Source of the DNA: Bacteroidota bacterium
GTDB taxonomy: Bacteria > Bacteroidota > Bacteroidia > Bacteroidales > JACABE01
Reading direction: 5' to 3'
Length of the DNA: 64,000 nucleotides
Assembly (NCBI GenBank): GCA_026391675.1
Contig: JAPLDQ010000019.1
Span: 1 to 64,000 of the forward strand
Under the pieces are notes generated by a model. The model did no database searches and was not told the DNA's origin. It saw only the letters and a program-made list of their open reading frames with translations. A program made the translations under genes and the position numbers. Every line of letters starts with the position of its first letter. The first letter of the stretch is position 1. Below are positions 35,631 to 44,187 of this stretch, piece after piece.

Positions 35631-35842
35631 TGCTAAACTATATGCAAAGCAAGAATTATAAACTAAAGGGAATTGAACCGGGCGTTGTGATAACGAGAAA
35701 GTTCGGAAAACTGGATTTTGCTGAATATATTTCAGATGATGTATTGGCAGATTTATACGATTCAGGATTTCCCTATCTGGAATTGATAGAAAAACCCCTT
35801 AAAAAAAAGAATAATAATACTGAAGAAAACCCTCTGACCTAG
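35630..35842 (+). CDS. Small phage structural/assembly protein
   Basis: About 70 residues from the ATG overlapping the previous stop (TAATG); a second ATG lies four codons later. The track start at 35576 runs inside the previous gene and is unlikely. MQSKNYKLKGIEPGVV and ISDDVLADLYDSGFPYLELIEK look like a small head-tail or assembly factor. The stop codon falls inside the hairpin loop of a terminator. Confidence 0.6.
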   Translation: MLNYMQSKNYKLKGIEPGVVITRKFGKLDFAEYISDDVLADLYDSGFPYLELIEKPLKKKNNNTEENPLT

Positions 35843-35855
35843 GGTTTTCTTCTTT
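35822..35855 (+). terminator. Intrinsic terminator overlapping the gene end
   Basis: A perfect 12-bp stem GAAGAAAACCCT / AGGGTTTTCTTC with the 7-nt loop CTGACCT and TTT following. The last five codons of the preceding gene build the stem. Confidence 0.8.
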
Positions 35856-35869
35856 AAAATCTACTACTT

Positions 35870-36616
35870 ATGAACAACGAAATCATTGATAAAGTAAACA
35901 AATGGATGGATGATGGCTGCTGTTACGATGCAGGATGTGCCTTATATTCCATTTACGGCAAAAATAAGGTGTTATCCCGTTTGTTTCCGGGAAGAGAAGC
36001 CAGATATGCCGGTAAATTAAAATATGAATTGTGTAAATCTGTTGGTTTGATTGATGTATTTCATGAAACTACTCAATTAATTGATGTACCAAAAGAAGAT
36101 GAAAAACAATTGATGAATTTGCCGGATGAAGTTTCAAGGGTTACAACTGAGCTTTCAAAACTGACTGCAGACAGGTCAAAATTGCATGCAAGAATGGCTT
36201 CCATGGAAGGCAATGATGCGACTTCAATCAATATCCGCAAGGAATTATCAGATGAAATTGAAAGATTATCCATTTGTATTGAAAACCTCTATACTGCTAA
36301 AGAAGCCTGGTACAATGAGAATATTATTCCTGACATTGCTGCCCTATTTCCGGATAAACCCGTGATGAGTAATGATCAGAAAACGGATGAAATCATCTTA
36401 CCCGATGCTGTTGAAAAGCTGAAAGAATATAAAAGGAATCTTCAGACTTCATTAAGCAAGGACAGAAATTGCTTGGAATTTCAGTCTGACACAAAGAAAG
36501 ATGCACCCAGTCCTATGCCTGCTGGCCCTAACAGAATAAAGATTGAAAAAAGGAAAGCTAAAAAGGAGAAAATTATTGAGGCTATTGATTTAAAATTAGC
36601 GGAAAGTGCTGATTAA
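35870..36616 (+). CDS. Phage protein of unknown function with coiled coil
   Basis: A 248-residue protein. The N-terminal 65 residues (CCYDAGCALYSIYGKNKVLSRLFPGREARYAGKLKYEL) look like a compact helical domain with three Cys. Residues about 80-145 and 175-248 are highly charged helices, likely coiled coils. I do not recognise it. It starts 15 bp after the terminator and its 3' end overlaps the next gene by 11 bp, so the two are co-translated. Confidence 0.6.
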   Translation: MNNEIIDKVNKWMDDGCCYDAGCALYSIYGKNKVLSRLFPGREARYAGKLKYELCKSVGLIDVFHETTQLIDVPKEDEKQLMNLPDEVSRVTTELSKLTADRSKLHARMASMEGNDATSINIRKELSDEIERLSICIENLYTAKEAWYNENIIPDIAALFPDKPVMSNDQKTDEIILPDAVEKLKEYKRNLQTSLSKDRNCLEFQSDTKKDAPSPMPAGPNRIKIEKRKAKKEKIIEAIDLKLAESAD

Positions 36617-37187
36617 AACGGAAGAAATACAGGCTTTTATTCAAATGGAGGCTTCGGAGAATCTTGTTGATTTCGCTGGAGTCCCCTCACCTGACATTTC
36701 GCCCGGTTATATTAAATATGGCTTGTATTCACGCAAGTCATTTTTCTTTCATGCCTATTATAAAGCATTCAACATGGAAGACTTCAAAGCAAATATTGCC
36801 AATGCAGGCATTCTGGCCGATATATTATCAAATTTGCTCCTGCACTTCCTCCCCTGTCCTGCAGAATGGTGCATTATAACTACGCCCAAAAGGAAACATT
36901 TTGATATGCATGGCTATCATTTTGCATCAGAAATATTAAAACTCGTTGCCGCAAAAACAGCCATTAATTTTTTGCCCGATATAATACAGGCAAAAAGCAG
37001 GGATAAAATCAATACTGAATTTGTTCAGATCAAACCCCTGCCTGCAACGACAAAACTGATATTGTATGATGATATCCTAACCACCGGCAGAACCATTATC
37101 TCGACTTTGGAAGTACTGAAATCAAATCCTGAAAACCAACTCACAACAGCCAACATCCCTGTAATCATCGGAATAAATAACAACTAA
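36606..37187 (+). CDS. Phosphoribosyltransferase-like phage protein
   Basis: 193 residues with a GTG start at 36606 overlapping the previous gene; an in-frame ATG at 36645 is the alternative. The PRPP-binding signature LILYDDILTTGRTIIST (near residue 150) is typical of type I phosphoribosyltransferases, and TPKRKHFDMHGYHFASEILK resembles ComF-like proteins. ComF-type proteins are tied to DNA handling rather than salvage. Its place among packaging genes suggests a phage-specific use that is unknown. Confidence 0.78.
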   Translation: MLIKTEEIQAFIQMEASENLVDFAGVPSPDISPGYIKYGLYSRKSFFFHAYYKAFNMEDFKANIANAGILADILSNLLLHFLPCPAEWCIITTPKRKHFDMHGYHFASEILKLVAAKTAINFLPDIIQAKSRDKINTEFVQIKPLPATTKLILYDDILTTGRTIISTLEVLKSNPENQLTTANIPVIIGINNN

Positions 37188-37367
37188 TAATCTTTATGAA
37201 CTTTACAAACTTTATAAACTTTATAAACTCAAATCCATGAGCGAAGCGAATCCCATAACTCTAAGTACTCAAGGCACTCCAAGTACTCAAGGCACTTTTT
37301 TCACACTTGTCGCTTGCCACTTATCGCTTGCCACCCAATAACTCAATAACCCAATAACTTAATAACT
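37188..37367. repeat. Spacer of degenerate short words
   Basis: A 180-bp gene-free stretch composed of word runs: actttataaactttataaac, taagtactcaaggcac (twice), cttgccac (twice) and aataacccaataacttaa up to the next ATG. There is no hairpin terminator. Confidence 0.6.
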
Positions 37368-37973
37368 ATGCTCCTCAACGTCTCCACAACCAAATCCCCC
37401 ACTCCTGTTCATAAACAACTCAAATCTGTCCGCTCCACCAAAAAACAAGCCATTTCCCTCATCGAGGAAAGCTCCCAACCCGCTGCAGTCATTGCCGATA
37501 AGGAAATATCGCTTACCAAAGCAATTGGTCGGCTGGAGCAGGGAGTCAACACCCATTATTACAGCTATGGAAATTTCAACCTAGTAAGGCTTATTGTTTA
37601 TTTGTTGAAGCAATTAGGCCCTTCACATGTATTCCTTTCCTCCTACTCATTTTCAACGAAATCCATTCACCAGATCAATCATTTGCTTGACAAAAAGCAA
37701 ATACTATCCTTCAAAGTGCTGCTCGATAACAGGGTTCGCTCTATCAGTCCCAAGCCTTTTCAGATGATAGCGACTTCCTTCGATTATCGCTGCATTGCCG
37801 TTCACGCTAAAATTGCCCTCATTTACAATGACAACTGGCATTTGAGCATTGTAACCAGTCAGAATGCAACCGATAACCCCAAATTGGAAAGAGGTATCAT
37901 TTTTACAGACCAGGCCATATTCGATTTCGATTATAAAATACTATCAGATGAATTTAGATGCGGAACAACTTAA
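37368..37973 (+). CDS. PLD-like phage protein with partial HKD motif
   Basis: A 201-residue protein with a phospholipase D-like fold: VHAKIALIYNDNWHLSIVTSQN keeps His, Lys and an Asp, and ends TSQN instead of the usual GSxN. The N-terminal 30 residues are basic and Ser/Thr-rich. It lies just upstream of the packaging genes. It may be a nuclease that trims or processes phage DNA; activity is uncertain because the motif is altered. The next gene overlaps its end by 26 bp. Confidence 0.68.
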   Translation: MLLNVSTTKSPTPVHKQLKSVRSTKKQAISLIEESSQPAAVIADKEISLTKAIGRLEQGVNTHYYSYGNFNLVRLIVYLLKQLGPSHVFLSSYSFSTKSIHQINHLLDKKQILSFKVLLDNRVRSISPKPFQMIATSFDYRCIAVHAKIALIYNDNWHLSIVTSQNATDNPKLERGIIFTDQAIFDFDYKILSDEFRCGTT

Positions 37974-38220
37974 GGAAATTGAACGCATGGCAGAATTGTT
38001 TTTTTCTGCTGAAGAAATTGCGGTGAACATAGAAGTAGATCCGGACGATTTAGCTTTTTTAATACTGTCCAAACAAGGCCCTGCTTATGCTGCCTATATG
38101 ACAGGCTGGCTAAAAACAGATGTGGAGCTCCGCAAATGCATACTGCAGTCTGCCTTGAATGGCAGCAGCCCATCTCAACAAATGATGAAAGAATATCAAA
38201 ATCGCTCCAGAAATGAGTAA
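37948..38220 (+). CDS. Small packaging-region protein
   Basis: 90 residues from the ATG at 37948 (MNLDAEQLKEIERMAEL); the track start at 37864 lies deep in the previous gene and is unlikely. FFSAEEIAVNIEVDPDDLAFLI resembles the HTH of phage terminase small subunits and other DNA-recognition proteins. It overlaps both neighbours (26 bp upstream, 8 bp downstream). Confidence 0.6.
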   Translation: MNLDAEQLKEIERMAELFFSAEEIAVNIEVDPDDLAFLILSKQGPAYAAYMTGWLKTDVELRKCILQSALNGSSPSQQMMKEYQNRSRNE

Positions 38221-38809
38221 AAAAGCCTTGGAAGATACGAAATATGAGTTAATAAAATCTCACTTGATAGACCCTGATAGTTCTCCGCTATCAACGGAAC
38301 ATCAAGTGTTGTTAGACAGGATTATTTCAGCTTCAAAAGTACTGGATAAAAACCCCATTCAAAAGCAAGCAGTAGCCTTACACAGAGCCAAGTACACTAA
38401 TATTTCCTTATCCCAGGCTTATGAAGACATTAAGTTGGCCATGCGGATGTATAACACTTTATATACTTTCGATTTCGATTTCTGGAAAACCTGGTTAATC
38501 AATGATATTGTCAAAAATATTGAAAAAGCCAGGAATATCGGAAGCCATCAGGCTTTGAAGGTTATTGCCATTGAACATGCCAACATGATTAAGGCAATCG
38601 GAGAAAAACCGGAGAATCTGGAAGATCCTTTACGCAACGAAAAGAATTCCTTTTTCATCCTGGTTCAGAACAACAATTCTACTTCAATTAAGCTCGACAT
38701 TAACAACTTACACAAACTACCTGATGCAAGTTTGCGGGAATTGAACAAGGCTTTGTTTGCCGGTAAGGAAATATCAATAACCGATGCTGAAGAGGAAATG
38801 AAAGTATGA
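38213..38809 (+). CDS. Putative terminase small subunit or packaging factor
   Basis: A 198-residue helical protein directly before TerL and overlapping it by 4 bp (ATGA). AVALHRAKYTNISLSQAYEDIKLAMRMYNTLY looks like the HTH and helical hairpin of small terminases, followed by an oligomerisation-type region. Two candidates for the small subunit lie here; this one is nearer TerL and of more usual length. Confidence 0.6.
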   Translation: MSKKALEDTKYELIKSHLIDPDSSPLSTEHQVLLDRIISASKVLDKNPIQKQAVALHRAKYTNISLSQAYEDIKLAMRMYNTLYTFDFDFWKTWLINDIVKNIEKARNIGSHQALKVIAIEHANMIKAIGEKPENLEDPLRNEKNSFFILVQNNNSTSIKLDINNLHKLPDASLRELNKALFAGKEISITDAEEEMKV

Positions 38810-40506
38810 TCAACGAAATTTTAAAATTAAATACTCCTCAGATGATTAGCGTTGTAAACAATGCTAAATCTGAAGTTGACATTTGGGGGCGTGGTACAGG
38901 AAAATCTTTCATTATTGGCTGGGAGATGAACAACATCAACCTTAAAATGCCCCGTTCCATTACTTCCATAACCGGCCAAACCTATGGTCAGTTGCTTACC
39001 AGAACCTTACCTTCTACTTTCAAGTTTTTGGAAAAGATGAAATATGAGAAAGATAAGGATTATGTTATTGGAAGGAAGCCTCCTAAACATTTTATGGATC
39101 CTTATGAGAAGATACTAAAATTTGAGAATTTTATTTCATTCGCAAATGGCACGGGTTATTTGTTATTGTCACAGGACAGACTGGGTTCCGGACGTGGTCC
39201 GAATGTTGACCGTGAAATCGTCGATGAAGCAATTACAATCAATAAAACCCAGTATGATCAGGAAGTCTCGCCGACAAACAGAGGCAATGAGGAACATTTT
39301 GGCTTTAAGTCGCTAAAACCAATAGCCCAGCATCACGGCTTCAGATACGTTTCTTCCATGCCATACAACCAGGAACAAAGATGGTTACTGGACTATGGGA
39401 AGTATTACGAGCTCGATGCCGGAATTATGCTCTTCGATATATGGAACCGTATAATTAAATTCCAGCTTGAACTCATCGATGCCTGTATTAAGAAAGATGC
39501 CGTCTTGTATAAGAACATCAGGAATGAGATTGTCAGGTTGAAGCATCAGATCATTCCTTTTGTTTCCAAAGATGGTGTCCTCTTTACCCTTTCCAATGCT
39601 TTCGATAACATCAGCAACCTTGGAATGGCTTATATATTGAGAGAATATGCAAAACTCCCCCAATTGATATTTCTGGTTGAAATCATGAATTGGGTTATCG
39701 ATAAGGTAGAAGATTGTTATTATCACATCAATACGCAGAAGCACGTTTATTACGATGCTTCCAATGATAGTTTTATCCGCGATGTTGCTGAAAACACCAA
39801 CTGGGATTTCGATAAGCTCGAAAAAACAGAATGCAGCTACGATTCAGATTGTGACCCTTCAAAGCCACTGGAGATTGTTCCCGATTGGGGAGCGAATATT
39901 AGTTTGTTTTCCATCGGCCAGGAAAGAAACTATAATTTTGTTACAAAAATAGTGGAGGCGGTCGATTGTTTCATCAACGAATTTTATGTTAAGCCCGATG
40001 AGTCCCAGCATGTAATTATTGATGAATTGGTCGATAAAGTATGTACGTATTACGGACAGCATGCGAATAAGCATATCATTTACTTCAGGGATAGGTATGG
40101 AGATCACAAGCAACCCAATGCTAAAAATTCAAAGTCGTATAATGAGCAGGCAATAGACAGGTTTATCCGGAATGGCTGGAGCGTAAAATCAGAGGTACAT
40201 AAAGGTATTGAGCCCCCACAGCACGATAAGTACCTGTTGTGGATGAATATTTTAAAGGGAAACGACCCCAAGTTCCCCAAGGTTATTTTTAATGGAAAGA
40301 ATTGCAAGTTCACCCTCATTAGCATGAACAACACCAAGGTAATAGATAAAGATGGCCGATTTGAAAAAGATAAGTCATCTGAAAGAAAGAAGAACATTCT
40401 GGCGGAAGAAGCCACCCATTTCTCCGATGCAGTCGATAAAAGAATCTGGACCAAATACGGAGATCGTTTGCATAAGAATTCTATTTTTATAGATCCTCGT
40501 TTGTAA
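38806..40506 (+). CDS. terL: Terminase large subunit (TerL)
   Basis: A 566-residue DNA packaging motor. The ATPase domain shows Walker A WGRGTGKS (near residue 27) and Walker B DREIVDEA (near residue 135). The nuclease domain begins near residue 345 with EIVPDWGANISLFSIGQ, with further acidic positions in IIYFRDRYGDHKQ and near the end (HFSDAVD). The length is normal. It is the last gene of the first late block; about 110 bp later AT-rich cargo begins, and the portal gene follows only 19 kb downstream. Confidence 0.93.
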   Translation: MINEILKLNTPQMISVVNNAKSEVDIWGRGTGKSFIIGWEMNNINLKMPRSITSITGQTYGQLLTRTLPSTFKFLEKMKYEKDKDYVIGRKPPKHFMDPYEKILKFENFISFANGTGYLLLSQDRLGSGRGPNVDREIVDEAITINKTQYDQEVSPTNRGNEEHFGFKSLKPIAQHHGFRYVSSMPYNQEQRWLLDYGKYYELDAGIMLFDIWNRIIKFQLELIDACIKKDAVLYKNIRNEIVRLKHQIIPFVSKDGVLFTLSNAFDNISNLGMAYILREYAKLPQLIFLVEIMNWVIDKVEDCYYHINTQKHVYYDASNDSFIRDVAENTNWDFDKLEKTECSYDSDCDPSKPLEIVPDWGANISLFSIGQERNYNFVTKIVEAVDCFINEFYVKPDESQHVIIDELVDKVCTYYGQHANKHIIYFRDRYGDHKQPNAKNSKSYNEQAIDRFIRNGWSVKSEVHKGIEPPQHDKYLLWMNILKGNDPKFPKVIFNGKNCKFTLISMNNTKVIDKDGRFEKDKSSERKKNILAEEATHFSDAVDKRIWTKYGDRLHKNSIFIDPRL

Positions 40507-40574
40507 AAGTTGGGTTACTGAACCTGACCAAGTAGGGCATATTTTCCTATATTTTTATATTCTAAATAATTAAA

Positions 40575-40604
40575 TTGAAATTTTATATTTATATCGTATA
40601 TTTG
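40575..40604 (+). promoter_or_regulatory. Promoter candidate TTG-N19-TATATTTG for the TPR gene
   Basis: The -7 box TATATTTG (40597-40604) with TTG 19 bp upstream (40575-40577) lies 11 bp before the first ATG. A cargo gene with its own promoter right after TerL fits lysogenic expression. Confidence 0.5.
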
Positions 40605-40615
40605 ATGTTTAATTA

Positions 40616-42358
40616 ATGAAAATTAAATTAATGAAAAAATTATTATTAATATTTGTATTACTTACTATTAATATTGTTGGAATTAGCCAAACAGCAGCAG
40701 ATTTTTTTGAAAATGGTAAAATAAAGTTAAAAAAAAATGATTATTTAGGTGCAATTATTGACTTTACAAAAGCGATAGAACTTAATCCCAAATATGCTGA
40801 TGCTTATTACTACAGAGGCAATGCAAAAGGTTCTAACAATGACGAAATTGGAGCTATTTCGGATTATAATAATGCTATTACAATTAATTCTAAGGATTCA
40901 AAGGCATATCGTAATAGAGGAAAAGCAAAACTCAAATTACATAAATACAATGATGCAATAACAGATTTTAATAAAGCAATTGAAATTAATATTAAAGATA
41001 CTAGTTCGTATTATTACAGAGGACTTTCAAACCATTTTCTTTCAAATTATAAAGGAGCAATTGCAGATTATTCACATGTTATTGCACTTAATCCCAAATT
41101 TAAAGATGCTTATTATTTAAGAGGATTATCAAAATCTTATAATAAAGACTTTAAAGGTGCTATTGAAGATTATAATATTGCTATTATAAATAATCCAAAG
41201 GATGAATCAATTTATTTTAGTAGAGGATTAGCAAAAGAAGATTTAAGGGACTTTAACGGTGCTTTAGAAGATTATTCTAAGGCAATTGAAATTAAACCTA
41301 ATTTATCAAAAGCTTATTTTAAAAGAGGACTTTTGAAATTTGACATTCAAGATAATAATGGAGCAATAAAAGACTTTACAAAAGTTATTGAGATTGATCC
41401 AAAAAATTCCGAGGCTTTTTTCTATAGAGGGAGCGTAAATTATAATTTAAAAAATTCACAAGAAGCTATAAAGGATTTCACCATAGATATTGAGCTTAAT
41501 CCAAAAGCTTTGAAAGCTTTTTATTTTAGAGGAAATGCTAAGTCTGATTTAAAGGATTATACGGGTGCAATTGAAGATTTTACAAAAGTATTAGAACTTA
41601 ACCCTAAAGATTATGAGGCTTATTTCAATAGAGGTAATGCAAAATCTAATCTTCTTGACTATGAAGGTGCAATTGAAGATTATAGCAATGCTATAAAGAT
41701 AAATCCAAAATTACAAGCAGCTATATTTAATAGGGAGTCTGTAAAGATAAAACTTTGTAAAAAAAATGGAACAATTAATGATGTAAATAAAGTAGATAAG
41801 GATTATTTAATATTAGCAAATAATTGGTTGCTTGTAGGGTATTCATCATTATACCAAAAAGATTACAATAAAGCAATTGAAGATTTTACAAATGCAATTG
41901 AAATAAACTCTAATCTTTTTGAAGCATATTATCATAGAGGTATTGCAAAACAAAATTTAAAAGACTATTATAGTGCTATTTCAGATTTTAATATAGCTAT
42001 TAAGATTAAGCCGAACTATGCGGATGCATATTTTAAAAGAGGAAATTTAAAAGATATTTTACAAGATTATAGAGGTGCAATTGTTGACTTTAATAAGGTA
42101 ATTACTATTAAACCTAATTATGCTGATGCATATTTTTGTAGAGGAAATGCTAAACTTTCACTTAATGATTATAAAGGTGCTGAAGTTGATTATACAATTT
42201 CATTAAAGTATGACTCAAAAAATGCTGATGTTTATTATAATAGAGGGGTAGCAAAATTAAAATTAAATAAAAAAAATGGTGCATGTTTAGATTTCAGTAA
42301 AGCAGGAGAGCTAGGATATGAAAAAGCATATGATTTAATAAGGGATTATTGCCAATAA
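40616..42358 (+). CDS. Exported tetratricopeptide repeat (TPR) protein
   Basis: 580 residues; a signal peptide covers about residues 6-24 (MKKLLLIFVLLTINIVGIS), with ATGs at 40616 and 40631 both possible starts. The mature protein is about fifteen 34-residue TPR units of the form AYYxRGNAKxxLxDYxGAIxDFxKAIEINPK. TPR arrays mediate protein binding. It is AT-rich and carries its own promoter candidate, so it looks like a moron or cargo gene carried by the prophage, placed outside the cytoplasm. Confidence 0.85.
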   Translation: MKIKLMKKLLLIFVLLTINIVGISQTAADFFENGKIKLKKNDYLGAIIDFTKAIELNPKYADAYYYRGNAKGSNNDEIGAISDYNNAITINSKDSKAYRNRGKAKLKLHKYNDAITDFNKAIEINIKDTSSYYYRGLSNHFLSNYKGAIADYSHVIALNPKFKDAYYLRGLSKSYNKDFKGAIEDYNIAIINNPKDESIYFSRGLAKEDLRDFNGALEDYSKAIEIKPNLSKAYFKRGLLKFDIQDNNGAIKDFTKVIEIDPKNSEAFFYRGSVNYNLKNSQEAIKDFTIDIELNPKALKAFYFRGNAKSDLKDYTGAIEDFTKVLELNPKDYEAYFNRGNAKSNLLDYEGAIEDYSNAIKINPKLQAAIFNRESVKIKLCKKNGTINDVNKVDKDYLILANNWLLVGYSSLYQKDYNKAIEDFTNAIEINSNLFEAYYHRGIAKQNLKDYYSAISDFNIAIKIKPNYADAYFKRGNLKDILQDYRGAIVDFNKVITIKPNYADAYFCRGNAKLSLNDYKGAEVDYTISLKYDSKNADVYYNRGVAKLKLNKKNGACLDFSKAGELGYEKAYDLIRDYCQ

Positions 42359-42389
42359 ATCATAAATAAAAACAACATAAATTTAAAAT

Positions 42390-43448
42390 ATGAACTATTA
42401 TTATCTTAAAGGCATTGAAAAGATTGGTCCTTTAACAATTGATGAGTTAAAACAATCCTCATTATCTGATGATACATTAATTTGGTATGAGAACTTGAAA
42501 GAATGGACAAAGCTATCCAATTTACCTGAATTGAAAAATGAAATTTTGGGTGGAGCTGTTGCTTTTCCGCCTCCAATTCCTCAAGAAATTGTTAAAAAAG
42601 AAAACGAAATTCAAAATGATATAAAAACAAAAAGTAACACAATTTTAATAATAATTTTAGTTATTATTTCTTTCATTATAATAGGATTAAGTCTATATTT
42701 TGCCTATACAAGTGCTAATAAGCAAATAGAAAAAGACTATACTTTAATTGAAAGAATGGTTAACAACATTTTCCAAGATAAAAGTGCTGTTTGTGATGGT
42801 GTTTTTTATAATATAAGCGGTAATAAAAAGAAAGTAACATTTAATAAAATAAAAATAGATGGTAAAGAATGTATTACTAATTCTGAACTTTTTAAATATG
42901 GAGCAGATCAAGTTAGTAAAATAGTTGAAGAGTTTATAATAACTGATGGTGGATTTATCGTTTACAAAATAACAAAAGAAGATAAAGGATTTGTTATTAA
43001 AAAATCAGTTGCTGGAAATATGATTTATAAAGTTGGTGAATATGAAAACTTTAATGGTTATAGAATGCCTAGTTACAGGCCATCAATAAGTTCTTGTTAT
43101 TCAAAAGCTTATAGCTATTTAACAGAAAAACAAAAAGATGGTAGCTATATTCCAAATATATATAACCAAATTCAAAACTTCGATAGAATAAAAAGTGAAT
43201 TTTATCTAATATCTAATGAAACAAACCCAAGAATGGGTGGCTCACATTGGTGGCAAGAAAATGATGGTTTTATTTATGAACAATTTGCTGTATATTTTAA
43301 AAATGATTTTTGGTATTATGAAATTAAGCCTAATGATATTGAAATATCAAAAAAATACAGTAATATAGTCGCTTATGGATTTATTATTGGATTATCAATA
43401 GTAGTTTTATTAAATGTTATAATTTATTTTGTAAGAAAATTTAATTAA
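42390..43448 (+). CDS. GYF_2-domain membrane protein
   Basis: A 352-residue protein. The N-terminal 50 residues form a GYF_2-type domain (YYYLKGIEKIGPLTIDELKQ then LIWYENLKEWTKLSNLPEL), known to bind proline-rich peptides. A membrane helix lies at about 85-110 (TILIIILVIISFIIIGLSLYF) and another near the C-terminus (about 325-345). The region between is probably extracytoplasmic. Its function is unknown. It follows the TPR gene by 31 bp and probably shares its transcript. Confidence 0.75.
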   Translation: MNYYYLKGIEKIGPLTIDELKQSSLSDDTLIWYENLKEWTKLSNLPELKNEILGGAVAFPPPIPQEIVKKENEIQNDIKTKSNTILIIILVIISFIIIGLSLYFAYTSANKQIEKDYTLIERMVNNIFQDKSAVCDGVFYNISGNKKKVTFNKIKIDGKECITNSELFKYGADQVSKIVEEFIITDGGFIVYKITKEDKGFVIKKSVAGNMIYKVGEYENFNGYRMPSYRPSISSCYSKAYSYLTEKQKDGSYIPNIYNQIQNFDRIKSEFYLISNETNPRMGGSHWWQENDGFIYEQFAVYFKNDFWYYEIKPNDIEISKKYSNIVAYGFIIGLSIVVLLNVIIYFVRKFN

Positions 43449-43517
43449 TTTGTACGTTTTTCATTAATTTATATTAATAATTTTTGTTTTTTTTTATAGG
43501 CTTATTCAAATAATTTG

Positions 43518-43525
43518 TATATTTG
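43518..43525 (+). promoter_or_regulatory. Candidate -7 box TATATTTG before the 65-aa gene
   Basis: A perfect TAnnTTTG 26 bp before the ATG at 43551. Confidence 0.4.
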
Positions 43526-43550
43526 TTTAAATTCATAAATAAAATAAAAT

Positions 43551-43748
43551 ATGAATAAACCAATAGGTTTTGTAATTTCAATATCTACTAATATTAGATA
43601 TGATGTTAAATACGTTTCTGAAAAACATGAAGTATGGCTTGTTAGAGATAGTGGCATGGAACAATTAGTAGGAACTAAAGTTACTTCAAAAGATGATGCA
43701 CTTAATTTTGCACAAAGATTCATAGATGATAATCCTAATACATACTAA
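43551..43748 (+). CDS. Small protein of unknown function (65 aa)
   Basis: 65 residues with alternating beta-like stretches and a final helix (SKDDALNFAQRFIDDNP). I do not recognise it. Coding is supported by its own -7 box, AT-rich but protein-like composition, and a terminator 56 bp after the stop. Confidence 0.55.
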   Translation: MNKPIGFVISISTNIRYDVKYVSEKHEVWLVRDSGMEQLVGTKVTSKDDALNFAQRFIDDNPNTY

Positions 43749-43803
43749 ACAGTATTATAGATTTTCAAATTTAAAGTTTGAAATATATTAGGACCTATAG
43801 ATA

Positions 43804-43832
43804 AAAAGCCTTCAAATGGAGGCTTTTCTTTT
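43804..43832 (+). terminator. Intrinsic terminator after the 65-aa gene
   Basis: The stem AAAAGCCT / AGGCTTTT with an 8-nt loop is followed by CTTTTT. Confidence 0.75.
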
Positions 43833-44187
43833 TGGAAATATTTTTGCAATTTGGCAGTTCTTTATTTAGTTACTCTATTTAACCAGTCATTTTAATGGGA
43901 ATAACCAGTAGCCTTCACAGTATAAACATCTCCTCCAGTAAGTCGATAATTATACTGCTCCCCACAATGCAGATTAAATAAACCCTCTGAAAAAGAGCTA
44001 GTTTATTTAAACAGCATTTTTTAGCTATTGCTTTAAAGGATTCCACTTCAATCAAGGATAAGGGAGAATGTTAAATATTATCACTTTTATTTAAACATGA
44101 TATTACTTTTATACTAAATTTGTAGAAATATATTATATAAATATTTTGACAAGCCACCAGTTAGCACCTATATAAAAGACAAAGACA
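43833..44187. other. Gene-free spacer with direct repeat and promoter
   Basis: A 355-bp stretch. It holds the left copy of a 22-bp direct repeat (43992-44013) and a -7 candidate TAAATTTG (44115-44122) for the gene at 44188. No ORF is supported. Confidence 0.5.
43992..44013 (+). repeat. 22-bp direct repeat, left copy (AAAGAGCTAGTTTATTTAAA)
   Basis: 21 of 22 bases match the copy at 45555-45576. The two bracket the TPR-like gene at 44188-45459. Confidence 0.7.

Noticed and set aside
38213-38809. Firm assignment of the terminase small subunit
   Set aside because: Two candidates (37948-38220 and 38213-38809) fit; sequence alone does not decide, so only a tentative call is given.
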